Assembly: GCF_020526085.1 (NCBI RefSeq)
Contig: NZ_CP084874.1
Location: forward strand, 3,782,001-3,846,000
Direction of reading: 5' to 3'
DNA from: Klebsiella africana
GTDB taxonomy: Bacteria; Pseudomonadota; Gammaproteobacteria; Enterobacterales; Enterobacteriaceae
Length of the DNA stretch: 64,000 nt
This document shows, in pieces, positions 35,964 through 45,419 of the stretch; the stretch's first letter is position 1, and each line of letters starts with the position of its first letter. The notes beneath the pieces are model-generated. The model did not search any database. It saw only the letters and a program-made list of their open reading frames with translations, and was not told where the DNA came from. Made by a program: the position numbers and the translations under genes.

Positions 35964-36887
35964 GTGGTAGATTCAACATTGGATAAATCAGTGCCCGGCC
36001 CCTGGTCCGGATGGCTTCATGGTTTACTGGGGGTGATTATTTTTAGCGGTTCACTGCCCGCGACGCGGCTGGCGGTGCAAGATATGGATCCGTTGTTATT
36101 GACCTTTCTGCGCGCCTCCATTGCCGGGCTGCTTGCCGTCGTGCTGCTGGCAGGCTTTCGCCAGAAACGCCCGCACCTGGGGCAGCTTGTGCCCTTGATC
36201 ATCGTCTCATCAGGGGTGGTGATCGGCTTTCCCCTGCTCACGGCGCTGGCCCTGCAGCACATCACCTCGGCGCATTCGATTGTGTTTATTGGCCTGCTGC
36301 CGCTGATGACCGCCCTCTTCGGCGTACTGCGCGGCGGCGAACGTCCGCGGCGCGCTTTCTGGATCTTTTCGCTGCTGGGCAGCCTGCTGGTGATGGGATT
36401 CGCCCTGACGCAAAGTACGACGGCATCGCTCAGCGGCGATCTGCTGATGCTGGCGGCGGTTATCGCCTGCGGCCTCGGCTATGCGGAAGGGGCAAAGCTG
36501 ACGCGGGAGCTCGGCGGCTGGCAGGTGATCTGCTGGGCGCTGGTGATAGCCCTGCCGTTGATGCTCCCCGCCTCGCTGCTGGTTCAGCCCGCCTCCTGGC
36601 ATGCCATCTCGGCTTCCTCCTGGGCGGCGCTCGGCTATGTGTCGCTGTTCAGCATGCTGATCGGCTTCATCTTCTGGTACAAAGGGCTGGCCGCGGGCGG
36701 GATCGCCGCCGTCGGCCAGCTCCAGCTATTGCAGCCGTTCTTCGGCCTTGGCCTGTCGGCGGCGCTGTTGCACGAAACCGTCAGCCCCTTGATGCTGGCG
36801 GTCACGCTGGGCGTGGTGCTGTGCGTGGTGGGCTCGCGCAAATTTGGCCGCCAGCGGGTAAGCGCAGGGAGCGGGAGCCGTGATTGA
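35964..36887 (+). CDS. EamA/DMT-family transporter
   Basis: 307 residues from GTG 35964 (GAGG 5 nt upstream). Ten predicted membrane helices form two EamA repeats; the first begins GVIIFSGSLPATRLAVQDMDP-like (core SGSLPATRLAV), the second near residue 145 with LMLAAVIACGLGYAEGAKL. The family exports amino acids or other small metabolites. Being divergent from a MocR regulator, a PLP-and-amine-sensing type, it may release an amino compound; this is inference. Confidence 0.88.
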   Translation: MVDSTLDKSVPGPWSGWLHGLLGVIIFSGSLPATRLAVQDMDPLLLTFLRASIAGLLAVVLLAGFRQKRPHLGQLVPLIIVSSGVVIGFPLLTALALQHITSAHSIVFIGLLPLMTALFGVLRGGERPRRAFWIFSLLGSLLVMGFALTQSTTASLSGDLLMLAAVIACGLGYAEGAKLTRELGGWQVICWALVIALPLMLPASLLVQPASWHAISASSWAALGYVSLFSMLIGFIFWYKGLAAGGIAAVGQLQLLQPFFGLGLSAALLHETVSPLMLAVTLGVVLCVVGSRKFGRQRVSAGSGSRD

Positions 36888-36906
36888 CCGCCCCGTCATC
36901 CGCCGT

Positions 36907-36940
36907 CCCGGGTCGCGGCGGTGTAACCGCCTTACCCGGG
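36907..36940. terminator. REP-like hairpin between converging DMT and amidohydrolase genes
   Basis: CCCGGGT pairs with ACCCGGG, with inner GGCGG…CCGCC pairs. It sits in the 103-bp gap between two converging genes. Confidence 0.5.
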
Positions 36941-36990
36941 TGACAGCATGATAAACCGCTGGAGGACGCGCCGCCGGGGAGGACGACCGT

Positions 36991-38259
36991 CTACACCGGC
37001 CGCGCGTACTGAAGCATCACCTGCAGCAGCACGTTGGCCCCGGCGGCGACGTGCTCCGGCGAGGCATACTCAATTTCGTTATGGCTGATCCCGTCCTTGC
37101 AGGGGATAAAAATCATCCCGGTGGGCGCCAGGTAGCTCATATACACTGCGTCATGCCCGGCGCCGGAGACGATCGGCCGCGCCGGATAGCCCAGCCGCTG
37201 CGCGGCATCGGCAATGGCCTGCTGGCATTCAGCATCGAACGGCGCCGCCGGATAGTGGCTTACCTGCTTCAGGGCCACCTGCAGACCGCTCTCCCGCTCA
37301 ACCTCCGCGATAAACGCCCGCAGCTGGCGATCCATCTCGTCCACCAGCGCATCGCTGAGATTGCGCATATCAATGGAGAAGGTGACCTCCCCTGGCACCA
37401 CGTTGCGGCTGTTGGGCCACACCTGCACGCTGCCGACGGTGCCGCGTCCCTCTTCGCTGCGCCCGGCAATGGCCACCACTTCCTGCATAATGCGCGTCGC
37501 CACCTGCAGGGCATCCTGACGCAGGCGCATCGGCGTGGGTCCGGCGTGCGAGGCCTGGCCGGTGACCACGCAGTCGTACCAGCGGATCCCCAGCACGCCC
37601 TGCACGATACCGATGGTTTTCGCTTCATCTTCGAGAATCGGCCCCTGCTCAATGTGCGCCTCAAAATAGGCGCCGATGGGATGCTCCCCCGGGGTCTGCT
37701 CGCCGATATAGCCGATCTGCGCCAGCGCCTCGCCAACGCTGACACCCTCTTTATCCGTGACGGCCCAGGTCTCTTCCAGCGGGAAGACGCCGGCAAAGAC
37801 CCCGGAGCCCATCATCACCGGCACAAAGCGCGACCCCTCTTCGTTGGTCCAGAACACCACCTCAATCGGCGCGTCGGTATCAATCTGCAGATCGTTGAGC
37901 GTGCGCACCACCTCCAGTGCCGCCAGCACGCCGTAGTTGCCGTCAAATTTGCCGCCGGTGGGCTGGGTGTCAATATGGCTGCCCGAGACGATGGGCGGCA
38001 GGCCGGGGTTGCGGCCTTCCCGGCGCATAAACACATTGCCGATTTTATCGATGGTGACGCTCATCCCGGCCTCCCGCGCCCAGCCTATTACCTTGTCCCG
38101 CCCCTGGCGGTCGAGGTCGGTGAGGGTCAGACGGCGGCAGCCGCCCTTCGGCGTGGCGCCGATCTGCGCGAGATCCATTAACGACGCCCACAGGCGGTCG
38201 CCATTGATGCGCCAGCCGGTGGTGTCGGTCGCGGGGGTAAAAAGTACATCACTGCTCAT
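36991..38259 (-). CDS. M20-family Zn-dependent amidohydrolase (N-carbamoyl-L-amino acid / allantoate type)
   Basis: 422 residues. The binuclear metal site of the allantoate amidohydrolase/L-carbamoylase group is visible: GSHIDTQPTGGKFDGNYG gives His and Asp, WTNEEGSRF the Glu pair, EAHIEQGPILE a His, and GISHNEIEY the last His. GQASHAGPTPM belongs to the dimer or lid domain. It hydrolyses an N-carbamoyl or ureido group, releasing ammonia and CO2 or a free amino acid. It is last in a leftward operon with a Dpp-type importer (97-nt gap), so the imported compound is probably its substrate or precursor. No hydantoinase gene is present. Confidence 0.88.
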   Translation of the reverse strand: MSSDVLFTPATDTTGWRINGDRLWASLMDLAQIGATPKGGCRRLTLTDLDRQGRDKVIGWAREAGMSVTIDKIGNVFMRREGRNPGLPPIVSGSHIDTQPTGGKFDGNYGVLAALEVVRTLNDLQIDTDAPIEVVFWTNEEGSRFVPVMMGSGVFAGVFPLEETWAVTDKEGVSVGEALAQIGYIGEQTPGEHPIGAYFEAHIEQGPILEDEAKTIGIVQGVLGIRWYDCVVTGQASHAGPTPMRLRQDALQVATRIMQEVVAIAGRSEEGRGTVGSVQVWPNSRNVVPGEVTFSIDMRNLSDALVDEMDRQLRAFIAEVERESGLQVALKQVSHYPAAPFDAECQQAIADAAQRLGYPARPIVSGAGHDAVYMSYLAPTGMIFIPCKDGISHNEIEYASPEHVAAGANVLLQVMLQYARPV

Positions 38260-38356
38260 GGTAGTCTCCTGACATCAAGGTCGCCGCCAGCGTAACCGGC
38301 GGTGGGAATGCGCTATCAACGCCTGGTCTTCATCCTGTATGGTTTTTTGCCGCCGA

Positions 38357-39367
38357 TCAGACGGCCAGGGCCTGGGCGTTAGCGTCAATCGCCAGCTCGC
38401 GCCAGCGGTGGCAACTCACCGCGTGGCGCTCCGCGACGGATTCCGTCGGCGGCAGACTCTGCTCACAGACCGGGCGACGGTGCGGGCAGCGCTCGGCAAA
38501 AGCGCAGCCGGGCGGCAAGCGCGCCAGATCCGGCGGCGCGCCGGGAATGCAGTGCAGGGCATCACCTTTCTTAAGCCCCTCTTTCGGCCGACTGCCCAGC
38601 AGCACCTGGGTATAAGGATGGCGCGGGTGGCGCAGGATCTCGCTCATCGACGCTTCCTCGACGATCCGCCCGGCGTACATCACCGCCACCCGGTCGGCGA
38701 TCTCCACCGCGGCGCCGATATCGTGGGTCACAAACACGATCGACAGCCCGCGCTGCTTTTGCTGCTCACGCAGCAGGATCAGGATCTGGATTTGCACCGT
38801 GGCGTCGAGGGCGGTGGTCGGCTCATCCGCCAGCAGCAGCTGCGGGTTACAGGAGAGCGCAAGGGCGATCATCGCCCGCTGGCGCATCCCGCCGGACATC
38901 TCGTGCGGGTAAGCATCCAGCCGCCGCTCGGGGCTGGGAATGCGCACCTGGCGCAGGGCCTCCAGCGCCCTGTCCCGGGCCGCCTGGCGCGATAGCCCTT
39001 CGTGGCGGCGCAGCCCTTCAATAATCTGCTGCCCGACGGTGTAGACCGGATCGAAGGCCAGCAGCGGCTCCTGAAAAATCATCGCGCAGCGTCCGCCGCG
39101 ATAGCGCCGCAGCTGACTGGTGCTCATCGTCAGCACCTCGTCGTCCCCCACCTGCAGGGTGCCGGAGAGCTCACTGCTCCCTGGCGGGTGCAGGCGCATC
39201 AGCGCCCGCAGGGTCACGCTCTTGCCGGAACCCGACTCGCCAATCAGCGCCATCACCTCCCCCTTTTGTACGTCAAAGGAGACTCCATTGACCGCGTTGA
39301 TGGTCTGTCCGTCGCGGCGAAAGACGACCCGCAGGTCGTGCACATGGACAAAGGCGTTATCCGACAT
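38357..39367 (-). CDS. Dipeptide-type ABC transporter ATP-binding protein (DppD-like)
   Basis: 336 residues. Walker A GESGSGKSV (about residues 43-51), IFQEPLLAFDPVYTVGQQI, signature MSGGMRQRAMIALAL and Walker B LLLADEPTTALD are present. The C-terminal extension with PPGCAFAERCPHRRPVC is the oligopeptide/dipeptide-type cysteine motif. It pairs with the next-encoded ATPase in energising import. Its ATG overlaps the end of the DppF-like gene by 11 nt. Confidence 0.92.
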   Translation of the reverse strand: MSDNAFVHVHDLRVVFRRDGQTINAVNGVSFDVQKGEVMALIGESGSGKSVTLRALMRLHPPGSSELSGTLQVGDDEVLTMSTSQLRRYRGGRCAMIFQEPLLAFDPVYTVGQQIIEGLRRHEGLSRQAARDRALEALRQVRIPSPERRLDAYPHEMSGGMRQRAMIALALSCNPQLLLADEPTTALDATVQIQILILLREQQKQRGLSIVFVTHDIGAAVEIADRVAVMYAGRIVEEASMSEILRHPRHPYTQVLLGSRPKEGLKKGDALHCIPGAPPDLARLPPGCAFAERCPHRRPVCEQSLPPTESVAERHAVSCHRWRELAIDANAQALAV

Positions 39368-40394
39368 GGCTGACCTCCTTAAGGGGGATGCTTTGATGCC
39401 AGGGCGAGGCCGGCTGCGCCATCAGGCAGGCGCTCTGGTGCCCCTCCCCGACCGCCTCCAGCCGCGGTTTCACCTCGGCGCAGACCGCCTTCGCATGCGG
39501 GCAGCGGGTGTGAAAGCGGCAGCCGCTCGGCGGCGCGATGGGGCTGGGGGGATCGCCGCTCAGCGGTGAGGTCAGGGTGCGGTTTTCCGGGTCCATGGAG
39601 GGCATCGAGCTTAACAGCGCCCGGGTATAGGGGTGGGCGGAGGCGGTAAACAGCTGCTCCGCAGGGCCAATCTCCACCACTTCGCCAAGGTACATGACGA
39701 GGATCCGATCCGACAGCCAGCGAACCACGTGCAGATCGTGGCTGATGAACACGTAGGTCAGCTCGAGAGTCCGTTTCAGCTCCTGCAGCAGCTGCAGCAC
39801 CTGAGCTTCCACCGATTTATCCAGCGCCGACACCGCCTCATCGAGGATCACCAGCCGCGGCTTCATCGCCAGCGCGCGGGCGATATTCACCCGCTGCCGC
39901 TGGCCGCCGGAGAGCGCATGCGGGTAGCGGTCGGCAAAGCGCGCCGGCTCAAGGCCAACGTGCGCCAGCAGATAGCGGGCATATTCGCTGGCCTCTCTGG
40001 CGCTGACGCCATGGACGCGCTGGCCGAAGGCGATGCTCTCCTCCATGGTCAGGCGCGGATTGAGCGAAGCATAGCTATCCTGAAAGACCATCTGCACCTG
40101 GCGACGGTAGGCTTTCAGCGGCAGACGCGACGAGCCGACCCCCTGTCCGTCGAAGATCAGTTCGCCGCTGTCCTGGGTGAGCAACTGCATCAGCAGCCGG
40201 GCGGTGGTCGATTTGCCGCAGCCCGACTCGCCGACCACCCCCAGGGTTTCGCCTTTCATCACCGTGAAGCTGATATCGTCCACCGCCTGCACCACCTCCC
40301 GGCCTTTGCCGCCGCGAAAGTACTTCAGCAGGTGATTGACCTTCAGCAGCGGCTGCGCCGGCCCGCCAAGGTCGATATTGATAAAGGGTTGCAT
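39357..40394 (-). CDS. Dipeptide-type ABC transporter ATP-binding protein (DppF-like)
   Basis: 345 residues. It has Walker [10 protein letters not shown] (about residues 55-63), [20 protein letters not shown], signature [15 protein letters not shown] and Walker [13 protein letters not shown]. The C-terminal [18 protein letters not shown] motif marks the Dpp/Opp group. It starts 3 nt after the DppC-like gene, so the operon is tightly packed. Confidence 0.92.
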   Translation of the reverse strand: MQPFINIDLGGPAQPLLKVNHLLKYFRGGKGREVVQAVDDISFTVMKGETLGVVGESGCGKSTTARLLMQLLTQDSGELIFDGQGVGSSRLPLKAYRRQVQMVFQDSYASLNPRLTMEESIAFGQRVHGVSAREASEYARYLLAHVGLEPARFADRYPHALSGGQRQRVNIARALAMKPRLVILDEAVSALDKSVEAQVLQLLQELKRTLELTYVFISHDLHVVRWLSDRILVMYLGEVVEIGPAEQLFTASAHPYTRALLSSMPSMDPENRTLTSPLSGDPPSPIAPPSGCRFHTRCPHAKAVCAEVKPRLEAVGEGHQSACLMAQPASPWHQSIPLKEVSHVG

Positions 40395-40397
40395 CGC

Positions 40398-41291
40398 TTA
40401 CTCCTTAATCGCCATTGCCGCACGCAGGCGGTCCGCGAGGATATTGAACGAAATGGAGGTGATAAAAATCATCAGGCCCGGCAGGGCGGCCACCCACGGC
40501 TGGGTATAGATTGCCGTGCGCAGCGTATTGAGCATCAGCCCCCACTCGGGCTCCGGCGGCCGCACGCCGAGGCCGAGAAACGACAGGCCGGAGGCGAGGA
40601 TCATGCACACCGAAATCAGTCCGGTGGAGAAGACGAAGATCGGCCCGAGCACGTTGCCCAACACCTGGACGCGGATAATGGTGAACGCGCTGGCGCCAGT
40701 GGCCCGGGCGGCGTCGATATAGTCCATATGTCGCACCTGGGCGGTCACGCTCTCGGCAATCCGCGCCACCTGCGGGACAAACACGAGGATCAGCGACAGC
40801 AGCGCATTGCCGATGCCCGCCCCCAGCGCTCCCGACAGCGCAATCGCCAGCAGGACGGAGGGAAAGGCATAGAACACATCCACGGTGCGCATAATCACGG
40901 TATTGGTTTTGCCGCCCGTATAGCCGGCGATAATCCCGATGGCCCCGCCGATAAAAAAGGCGAACACCACCGGGACAATTCCCATAAACAGCGACAGTCG
41001 GGTGCCAAGGATCAGCCGCGACAGCATGTCGCGTCCCAGCTCATCCGAGCCCAGCGGGAAGCCGTCGCTGCCGATGGGTTTCAGGCGCAGGAACATCGAC
41101 GTTTGATAAGGATCTTTGACGATAAGCCACGGACCGAACAGCGCCAGGGCCAGCAGCAGGAGGATCACCACGCCCACCACCACCCCGCCGGGGTCGCGCA
41201 GTAAGCGGCGCAGCACGCCGCGCCAGTAACCTTGCCGGGAAGCGTGGGCCGCTGCGGCCGGGACCGCTTTCGTCGTTGCTGTATCCACCAT
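40398..41291 (-). CDS. Dipeptide-type ABC transporter permease (DppC-like)
   Basis: 297 residues. An N-terminal membrane anchor is followed by FPLGSDELGRDMLSRLILGTR, whose core LGSDELGRDMLSRL is the DppC/OppC hallmark. The EAA loop is MDYIDAARATGASAFTIIRVQVLGN near residue 190. Five to six membrane helices are evident. It starts 2 nt after the DppB-like gene. Confidence 0.92.
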   Translation of the reverse strand: MVDTATTKAVPAAAAHASRQGYWRGVLRRLLRDPGGVVVGVVILLLLALALFGPWLIVKDPYQTSMFLRLKPIGSDGFPLGSDELGRDMLSRLILGTRLSLFMGIVPVVFAFFIGGAIGIIAGYTGGKTNTVIMRTVDVFYAFPSVLLAIALSGALGAGIGNALLSLILVFVPQVARIAESVTAQVRHMDYIDAARATGASAFTIIRVQVLGNVLGPIFVFSTGLISVCMILASGLSFLGLGVRPPEPEWGLMLNTLRTAIYTQPWVAALPGLMIFITSISFNILADRLRAAMAIKE

Positions 41292-41293
41292 GG

Positions 41294-42247
41294 TCAGCTC
41301 CTCTTAATACGCGGGTCGAGGGTGGTCTGCAGAATATCCACCAGCAGGTTGAGCAGCACGAAAAACAGCGCCAGCACCCAGATGGTGCCCTGCAGCAGGG
41401 GCAGGTCGCGCTGAAAAATGGCGGTATTGAGCAGCAATCCGGTTCCCGGCCAGGAGAAAACGGTCTCCACAAGGATCGAGCCGCCCATCAGATAGCCCAC
41501 CTGCAGCCCCATCACCGCCAGCGCGGTGGGCGCGGCATTTTTCATGACGTGGACGAAGATGCGCGACTCGTTGAGCCCGCGAGCGCGCAGGCCAACGATA
41601 AACTCCTGGCTGAGGATATCGGCCACCTGCGAGCGCACGGTGCGGGCGATAATCCCGGTGGGGATCACCGACAAGGTGAGGGCTGGCAGCAGCATGAACT
41701 GCAGGTGCGCCCAGTCCCATTGCCAGCCCACCTCGCCTATCGGCCCGCCGCCGGTGGCCGGCAGCAGCGCGAACTTGACGCTGCAGAGGATCACCAGCAG
41801 CATCCCCAGCCAGTAGTGCGGCACGCTGACGCCAAATACCGACAACACTGAGGCCAGACGGTCAATGACGCTGTTGCGAAAATAGCCGGCGACAAAGCCG
41901 AACAGGCTGCCGAGGACAAAACCGATCGCCGTCGCCAGCAGCGCCAGGCGCAGGGAGTAAGCCACCGCGGTCATCACTTCGTCTATTACCGGGCGGCCGG
42001 TGGCGACCGACATACCAAGGTCGCCGTGCAGCGCCCGCCACAGCCAGTGGATAAACTGCATGGGCAGCGGCTTATCAAAGCCGTAAGCCTGCATTAACGT
42101 CTGACGCAGCGCCTCCGAGGCGTCCGGCGGCATTACCGACACCAGCGGGTCGCCCGGAGCGATCTGCACCAGCATGAAACAGATCACCGCCACCCCAAGC
42201 ATGGTGGGGATAGCCAGCAGAATGCGGTATAGTAGCGTATTGATCAT
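41294..42247 (-). CDS. Dipeptide-type ABC transporter permease (DppB-like)
   Basis: 317 residues starting with the membrane segment LLYRILLAIPTMLGVAVICF. The segment YGFDKPLPMQFIHWLWRALHGDLGMSV (core GFDKPLPMQFIHWL) and the EAA loop QEFIVGLRARGLNESRIFVHV place it with DppB/NikB/OppB permeases. It follows the binding-protein gene by 18 nt and forms the channel with the DppC-like product. Confidence 0.92.
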   Translation of the reverse strand: MINTLLYRILLAIPTMLGVAVICFMLVQIAPGDPLVSVMPPDASEALRQTLMQAYGFDKPLPMQFIHWLWRALHGDLGMSVATGRPVIDEVMTAVAYSLRLALLATAIGFVLGSLFGFVAGYFRNSVIDRLASVLSVFGVSVPHYWLGMLLVILCSVKFALLPATGGGPIGEVGWQWDWAHLQFMLLPALTLSVIPTGIIARTVRSQVADILSQEFIVGLRARGLNESRIFVHVMKNAAPTALAVMGLQVGYLMGGSILVETVFSWPGTGLLLNTAIFQRDLPLLQGTIWVLALFFVLLNLLVDILQTTLDPRIKRS

Positions 42248-42265
42248 CAGTCGCCCCTTTCGCGA

Positions 42266-43933
42266 TTACTCTTTTTTGCTCACCAGGCTGAGGTCGATAA
42301 ACCAGCTCTGCGGTTGCACCACCCCGGTCACCGCAGGGGAAATCGCACGCGGCCCGACGTCGTGGGCGACAAACAGGAATGGCACCTGATCTACCAGCGC
42401 GGCGTGCAGCTCACCGGCCGCTTGGTTCATCTCCGCCGGGGTAAAGGCGTGCTTGACGGCGGCGGCCAGCTTCTCCGTCTCCGGAGTGGAGAAGTAACCC
42501 CAGTTGGTCGCCACCGGCGGAAACGCTTTGGCGGTCGAGAAGCGGATCAGGCCAAAGTAAGGATCGTTAACCGCGGCGCTGACGTTGATCGCATCGATCC
42601 CTTTCGCCGAGGGGTCCCGGGCGCCCAGGCGCCAGTTGGTAAACAGGGTGTTCCATTCCACCACTTTGATATCCACATTGAAGAAGCAGCTCTTCAGGCT
42701 CTGCTGGATATACTCGTTCATCGGCAAGGGCTGCATCTGCCCGGAGCCGGAGGCCGAGGTGGCCACCGTGACGTGCAGCGGTTTGCTGGCGCTGTATCCG
42801 GCCTCGGTCATTAGCTGGCGGGCGGTATCCGGGTCATATTTGATCTGGAAGGTGGGTTTGCCATGCCACGGGCTGTCAGCCTCATAAACCCCGGTGGCCT
42901 CGGTCATGTAGCCGCCGAGGTAGCTCTTCAGCTCGGCACGGTTCAGACACAGGTTGGCCGCTTTGCGCACGCGGATGTCCTGCCACGGCGATCCTTTTTC
43001 AAAGGAGAACTGCCAGGGCCACAGGTGCGGCTGGGTATTGGCGTAGAGGTGAAAACCCTGAGACTTGATCTGATCGATGGCGTCCGGCGCCGGGGCTTCA
43101 ATCCAGTCCACCTGCTTCGACAACAGCGCCGCGGTACGGGCGTTGGCCTCCGGCAAGGGGATCAGCACCACTTTATCCACCCGGGGAATGCGATCTTTGT
43201 TCCAGTAGTCGGGGTTTTTATCGAGGATCAGCTGCTGACGCGGCACCAGCTTCTCCAGTTTGAACGGGCCGCTACCCACCGCGTGGGCGGCGAAGGCGGT
43301 CCACGCCTGTTTGCTGCGCGCGGCGCTATCTCCCGCGCTGGCCGGCACCGCGTCATACTGTTTCTGCCACGCCGTCGGCGAGACGATAAACAGGTTGGTG
43401 ATGTTGTACGGCAGCAGCGCGTCTGGTTCCGAGGTGGTCAGCGCCACAGTGTGGTCGTCAATTTTCTCTGCGCCGGTGAGGGTCGGCATGCGCGACAGGG
43501 TGTTGCCGATCTGCCCCGGGGCGTACTGCGGCGCCGCTTTATTCAGCACCTTATCCACGTTCCAGACGATGGCGTCGGCGTTCACCTCCGTCCCATCATG
43601 GAACCTGACGCCCGGACGCAAGGTGAAAATCCAGCGGCTGGTGTTCTGCGGATCGATGTGCCACTCGGTCGCCAGCCCCGGCACCAGACCGCTGGGCTTT
43701 TCACCTTGCGACAGATCCCACTCCACCAGCGCGTCGTACAGCGGGATGCCGGTAAAGCGGTTGCCCTCATAGCCTTGATCCGGCTGGCCAAGGGTTAACG
43801 GAATATCCGCGGCGGTCATGGCAATCCGCAGCGTGGAGGCGTTGGCAGGTAAGGCGGCGCCCGCCAGGGCCAGTGCGCCGCTCACCGCCACGGCGAGACG
43901 ACCGGCACGCGAAAATAACGTCTTTTTGTGCAT
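42266..43933 (-). CDS. Dipeptide-type ABC transporter substrate-binding protein
   Basis: 555 residues from ATG 43933 (MHKKTLFSRAGRLAVAVSGA), which has AGGGA 7 nt upstream; a longer in-frame start would precede the signal peptide with non-conserved sequence. A signal peptide ending ALPANA makes it periplasmic. The SBP_bac_5 pattern is clear: QGYEGNRFTGIPLYDALVEW, LRPGVRFHDGTEVNADAIVWN and RKAANLCLNRAELKSYLGG. It heads the five-part importer plus M20 hydrolase operon. The ligand may be a carbamoyl- or acyl-amino acid or dipeptide; this is inferred from the hydrolase. Confidence 0.9.
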   Translation of the reverse strand: MHKKTLFSRAGRLAVAVSGALALAGAALPANASTLRIAMTAADIPLTLGQPDQGYEGNRFTGIPLYDALVEWDLSQGEKPSGLVPGLATEWHIDPQNTSRWIFTLRPGVRFHDGTEVNADAIVWNVDKVLNKAAPQYAPGQIGNTLSRMPTLTGAEKIDDHTVALTTSEPDALLPYNITNLFIVSPTAWQKQYDAVPASAGDSAARSKQAWTAFAAHAVGSGPFKLEKLVPRQQLILDKNPDYWNKDRIPRVDKVVLIPLPEANARTAALLSKQVDWIEAPAPDAIDQIKSQGFHLYANTQPHLWPWQFSFEKGSPWQDIRVRKAANLCLNRAELKSYLGGYMTEATGVYEADSPWHGKPTFQIKYDPDTARQLMTEAGYSASKPLHVTVATSASGSGQMQPLPMNEYIQQSLKSCFFNVDIKVVEWNTLFTNWRLGARDPSAKGIDAINVSAAVNDPYFGLIRFSTAKAFPPVATNWGYFSTPETEKLAAAVKHAFTPAEMNQAAGELHAALVDQVPFLFVAHDVGPRAISPAVTGVVQPQSWFIDLSLVSKKE

Positions 43934-44256
43934 CACATGATCCCTGTTAAATAAAGTGTCACGGATTAACAGGCAAAATGCGTACCAGCTCTTACGCGGG
44001 CGATAATAGGCCAAAACCGACCGGTAAAATAAGAAGGACTTATATTATCACCATGATAATTATGGGAAAATAATTGCGCCTTATTCCGCCGCACCGCCAG
44101 CGGGAAATATGTTGCAGAATTGCACCAGCCGCTATATGGCAAATTTCAAATAATCACGCTGCGTCACTTTTTATTCATCCCCCGTCCGCCGCCGCGTATT
44201 CTCCGTCGGGATCAATCCCTTCTATACTTCAGGGAACACATCGACCGGGAGAGACT
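43934..44256. promoter_or_regulatory. Divergent region between the Dpp-type operon and ybdK
   Basis: These 323 bp are AT-rich relative to the flanks. The one clear structure is ATTATCA-CCA-TGATAAT (44044-44060), an exact inverted repeat. The ybdK ribosome-binding site is GGGAGAG before ATG 44257. No small gene or terminator is seen. Confidence 0.45.
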
Positions 44257-45372
44257 ATGCCTTTAGCCGATTTTCACCGCTCCGATCCTTTTACCCTGGG
44301 TATCGAACTGGAGCTGCAGGTGGTGAACCCGCCGGGTTATGACCTCAGCCAGGATGCCTCGACGCTGATTGCCGACGTCCAGCATGAGCTGACCGTGGGA
44401 GAAGCCAAACACGACATCACCGAGAGCATGCTGGAGATTGCCACCGGGGTGTGCCGCGACATCAGCCATGCCCAAACCCAGCTCAGCGCCATCCAGCAGG
44501 CGGTTCAGCGCGCGGCGCTGCGCCATCATCTGCAGATCTGCGGCGGCGGTTCGCACCCCTTTCATGCCTGGCAGCGCCAGCAAATCAGCGACAATCCGCG
44601 CTATGTCAAAACCGTCGAGCATTTTGGCTATCTGGCGCAACAGGCGACGGTCTTTGGCCAGCATGTGCACGTCGGCTGCCAGAGCGGCGACGACGCCATC
44701 TATCTGCTGCACGGCCTGTCGCGCTTTGTGCCGCACTTCATCGCCCTTAACGCCGCCTCGCCGTGGTTTGACAGTACCGACAGCCGCTTCGCCTGTTCAC
44801 GCCTGAACCGCTTCTCCTCCTATCCCGACAACGGTCCGATGCCGTGGGTGGCAGACTGGCAGGGGTTTCGTCGACTGTTCCGCCAGCTGAGCTACACCAG
44901 CATGATCGACAGCATGAAGGATCTGCACTGGGACATTCGCCCCAGCCCGCAGTTTGGTACCGTCGAGGTGCGGGTGATGGACACCCCCCTGACTCTCGCC
45001 CAGGCGATCCATATCGCCGGCTTTATTCAGACCCTGGCCTGCTGGCTGTTGACGGAGCGCCCTTTTAAGCACCAGCCTGACGATTATCTGCTGTATCCCT
45101 TCAACCGTTATCAGGCGTGCCGCTATGGGCTTGACGGGACCCTCACCGACGTGCGCAGCGGAGAGCAGCGCAGCATCCGCCAGGAGATCCTGCAGCTCGC
45201 CGACCGGCTGGCCCCCTTCGCCCATCAGCTGAAGGCGACGGCGGCGCTGGAGGCGGTGGTTCGCCAGGCGAAATCGCCGCATAGCGAGGCGCAGCAGATG
45301 CGCGAGTTTATCGCCAACGGCGGTTCGCTTTCCGGGCTGGTGCAAAAACACTGTGAGATTTGGGCGGCATAA
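44257..45372 (+). CDS. ybdK: Carboxylate-amine ligase YbdK (glutamate-cysteine ligase type 2)
   Basis: 371 residues from ATG 44257 ([20 protein letters not shown]), the start matching E. coli YbdK. GCS2-family features are visible: [42 protein letters not shown] and [19 protein letters not shown], which carry the ATP and metal ligands. E. coli YbdK shows weak glutamate-cysteine ligase activity in vitro; its physiological substrate is not settled. It is the first of the conserved ybdK…ybdG block. A phosphodiester glycosidase gene follows by 47 nt in the same direction. Confidence 0.94.
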   Translation: MPLADFHRSDPFTLGIELELQVVNPPGYDLSQDASTLIADVQHELTVGEAKHDITESMLEIATGVCRDISHAQTQLSAIQQAVQRAALRHHLQICGGGSHPFHAWQRQQISDNPRYVKTVEHFGYLAQQATVFGQHVHVGCQSGDDAIYLLHGLSRFVPHFIALNAASPWFDSTDSRFACSRLNRFSSYPDNGPMPWVADWQGFRRLFRQLSYTSMIDSMKDLHWDIRPSPQFGTVEVRVMDTPLTLAQAIHIAGFIQTLACWLLTERPFKHQPDDYLLYPFNRYQACRYGLDGTLTDVRSGEQRSIRQEILQLADRLAPFAHQLKATAALEAVVRQAKSPHSEAQQMREFIANGGSLSGLVQKHCEIWAA

Positions 45373-45419
45373 GGCAGCGAGGCGGGTATACTCGGCGCAG
45401 ACTATAGAAAGGACTGCCC

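Noticed and set aside
39633..41204. Open frame of 523 codons antisense to the DppF/DppC-like genes
   Set aside because: It runs across two well-supported ABC transporter genes and their junction. Its translation is rich in His, Gln and Arg, typical of antisense reading of high-GC genes.
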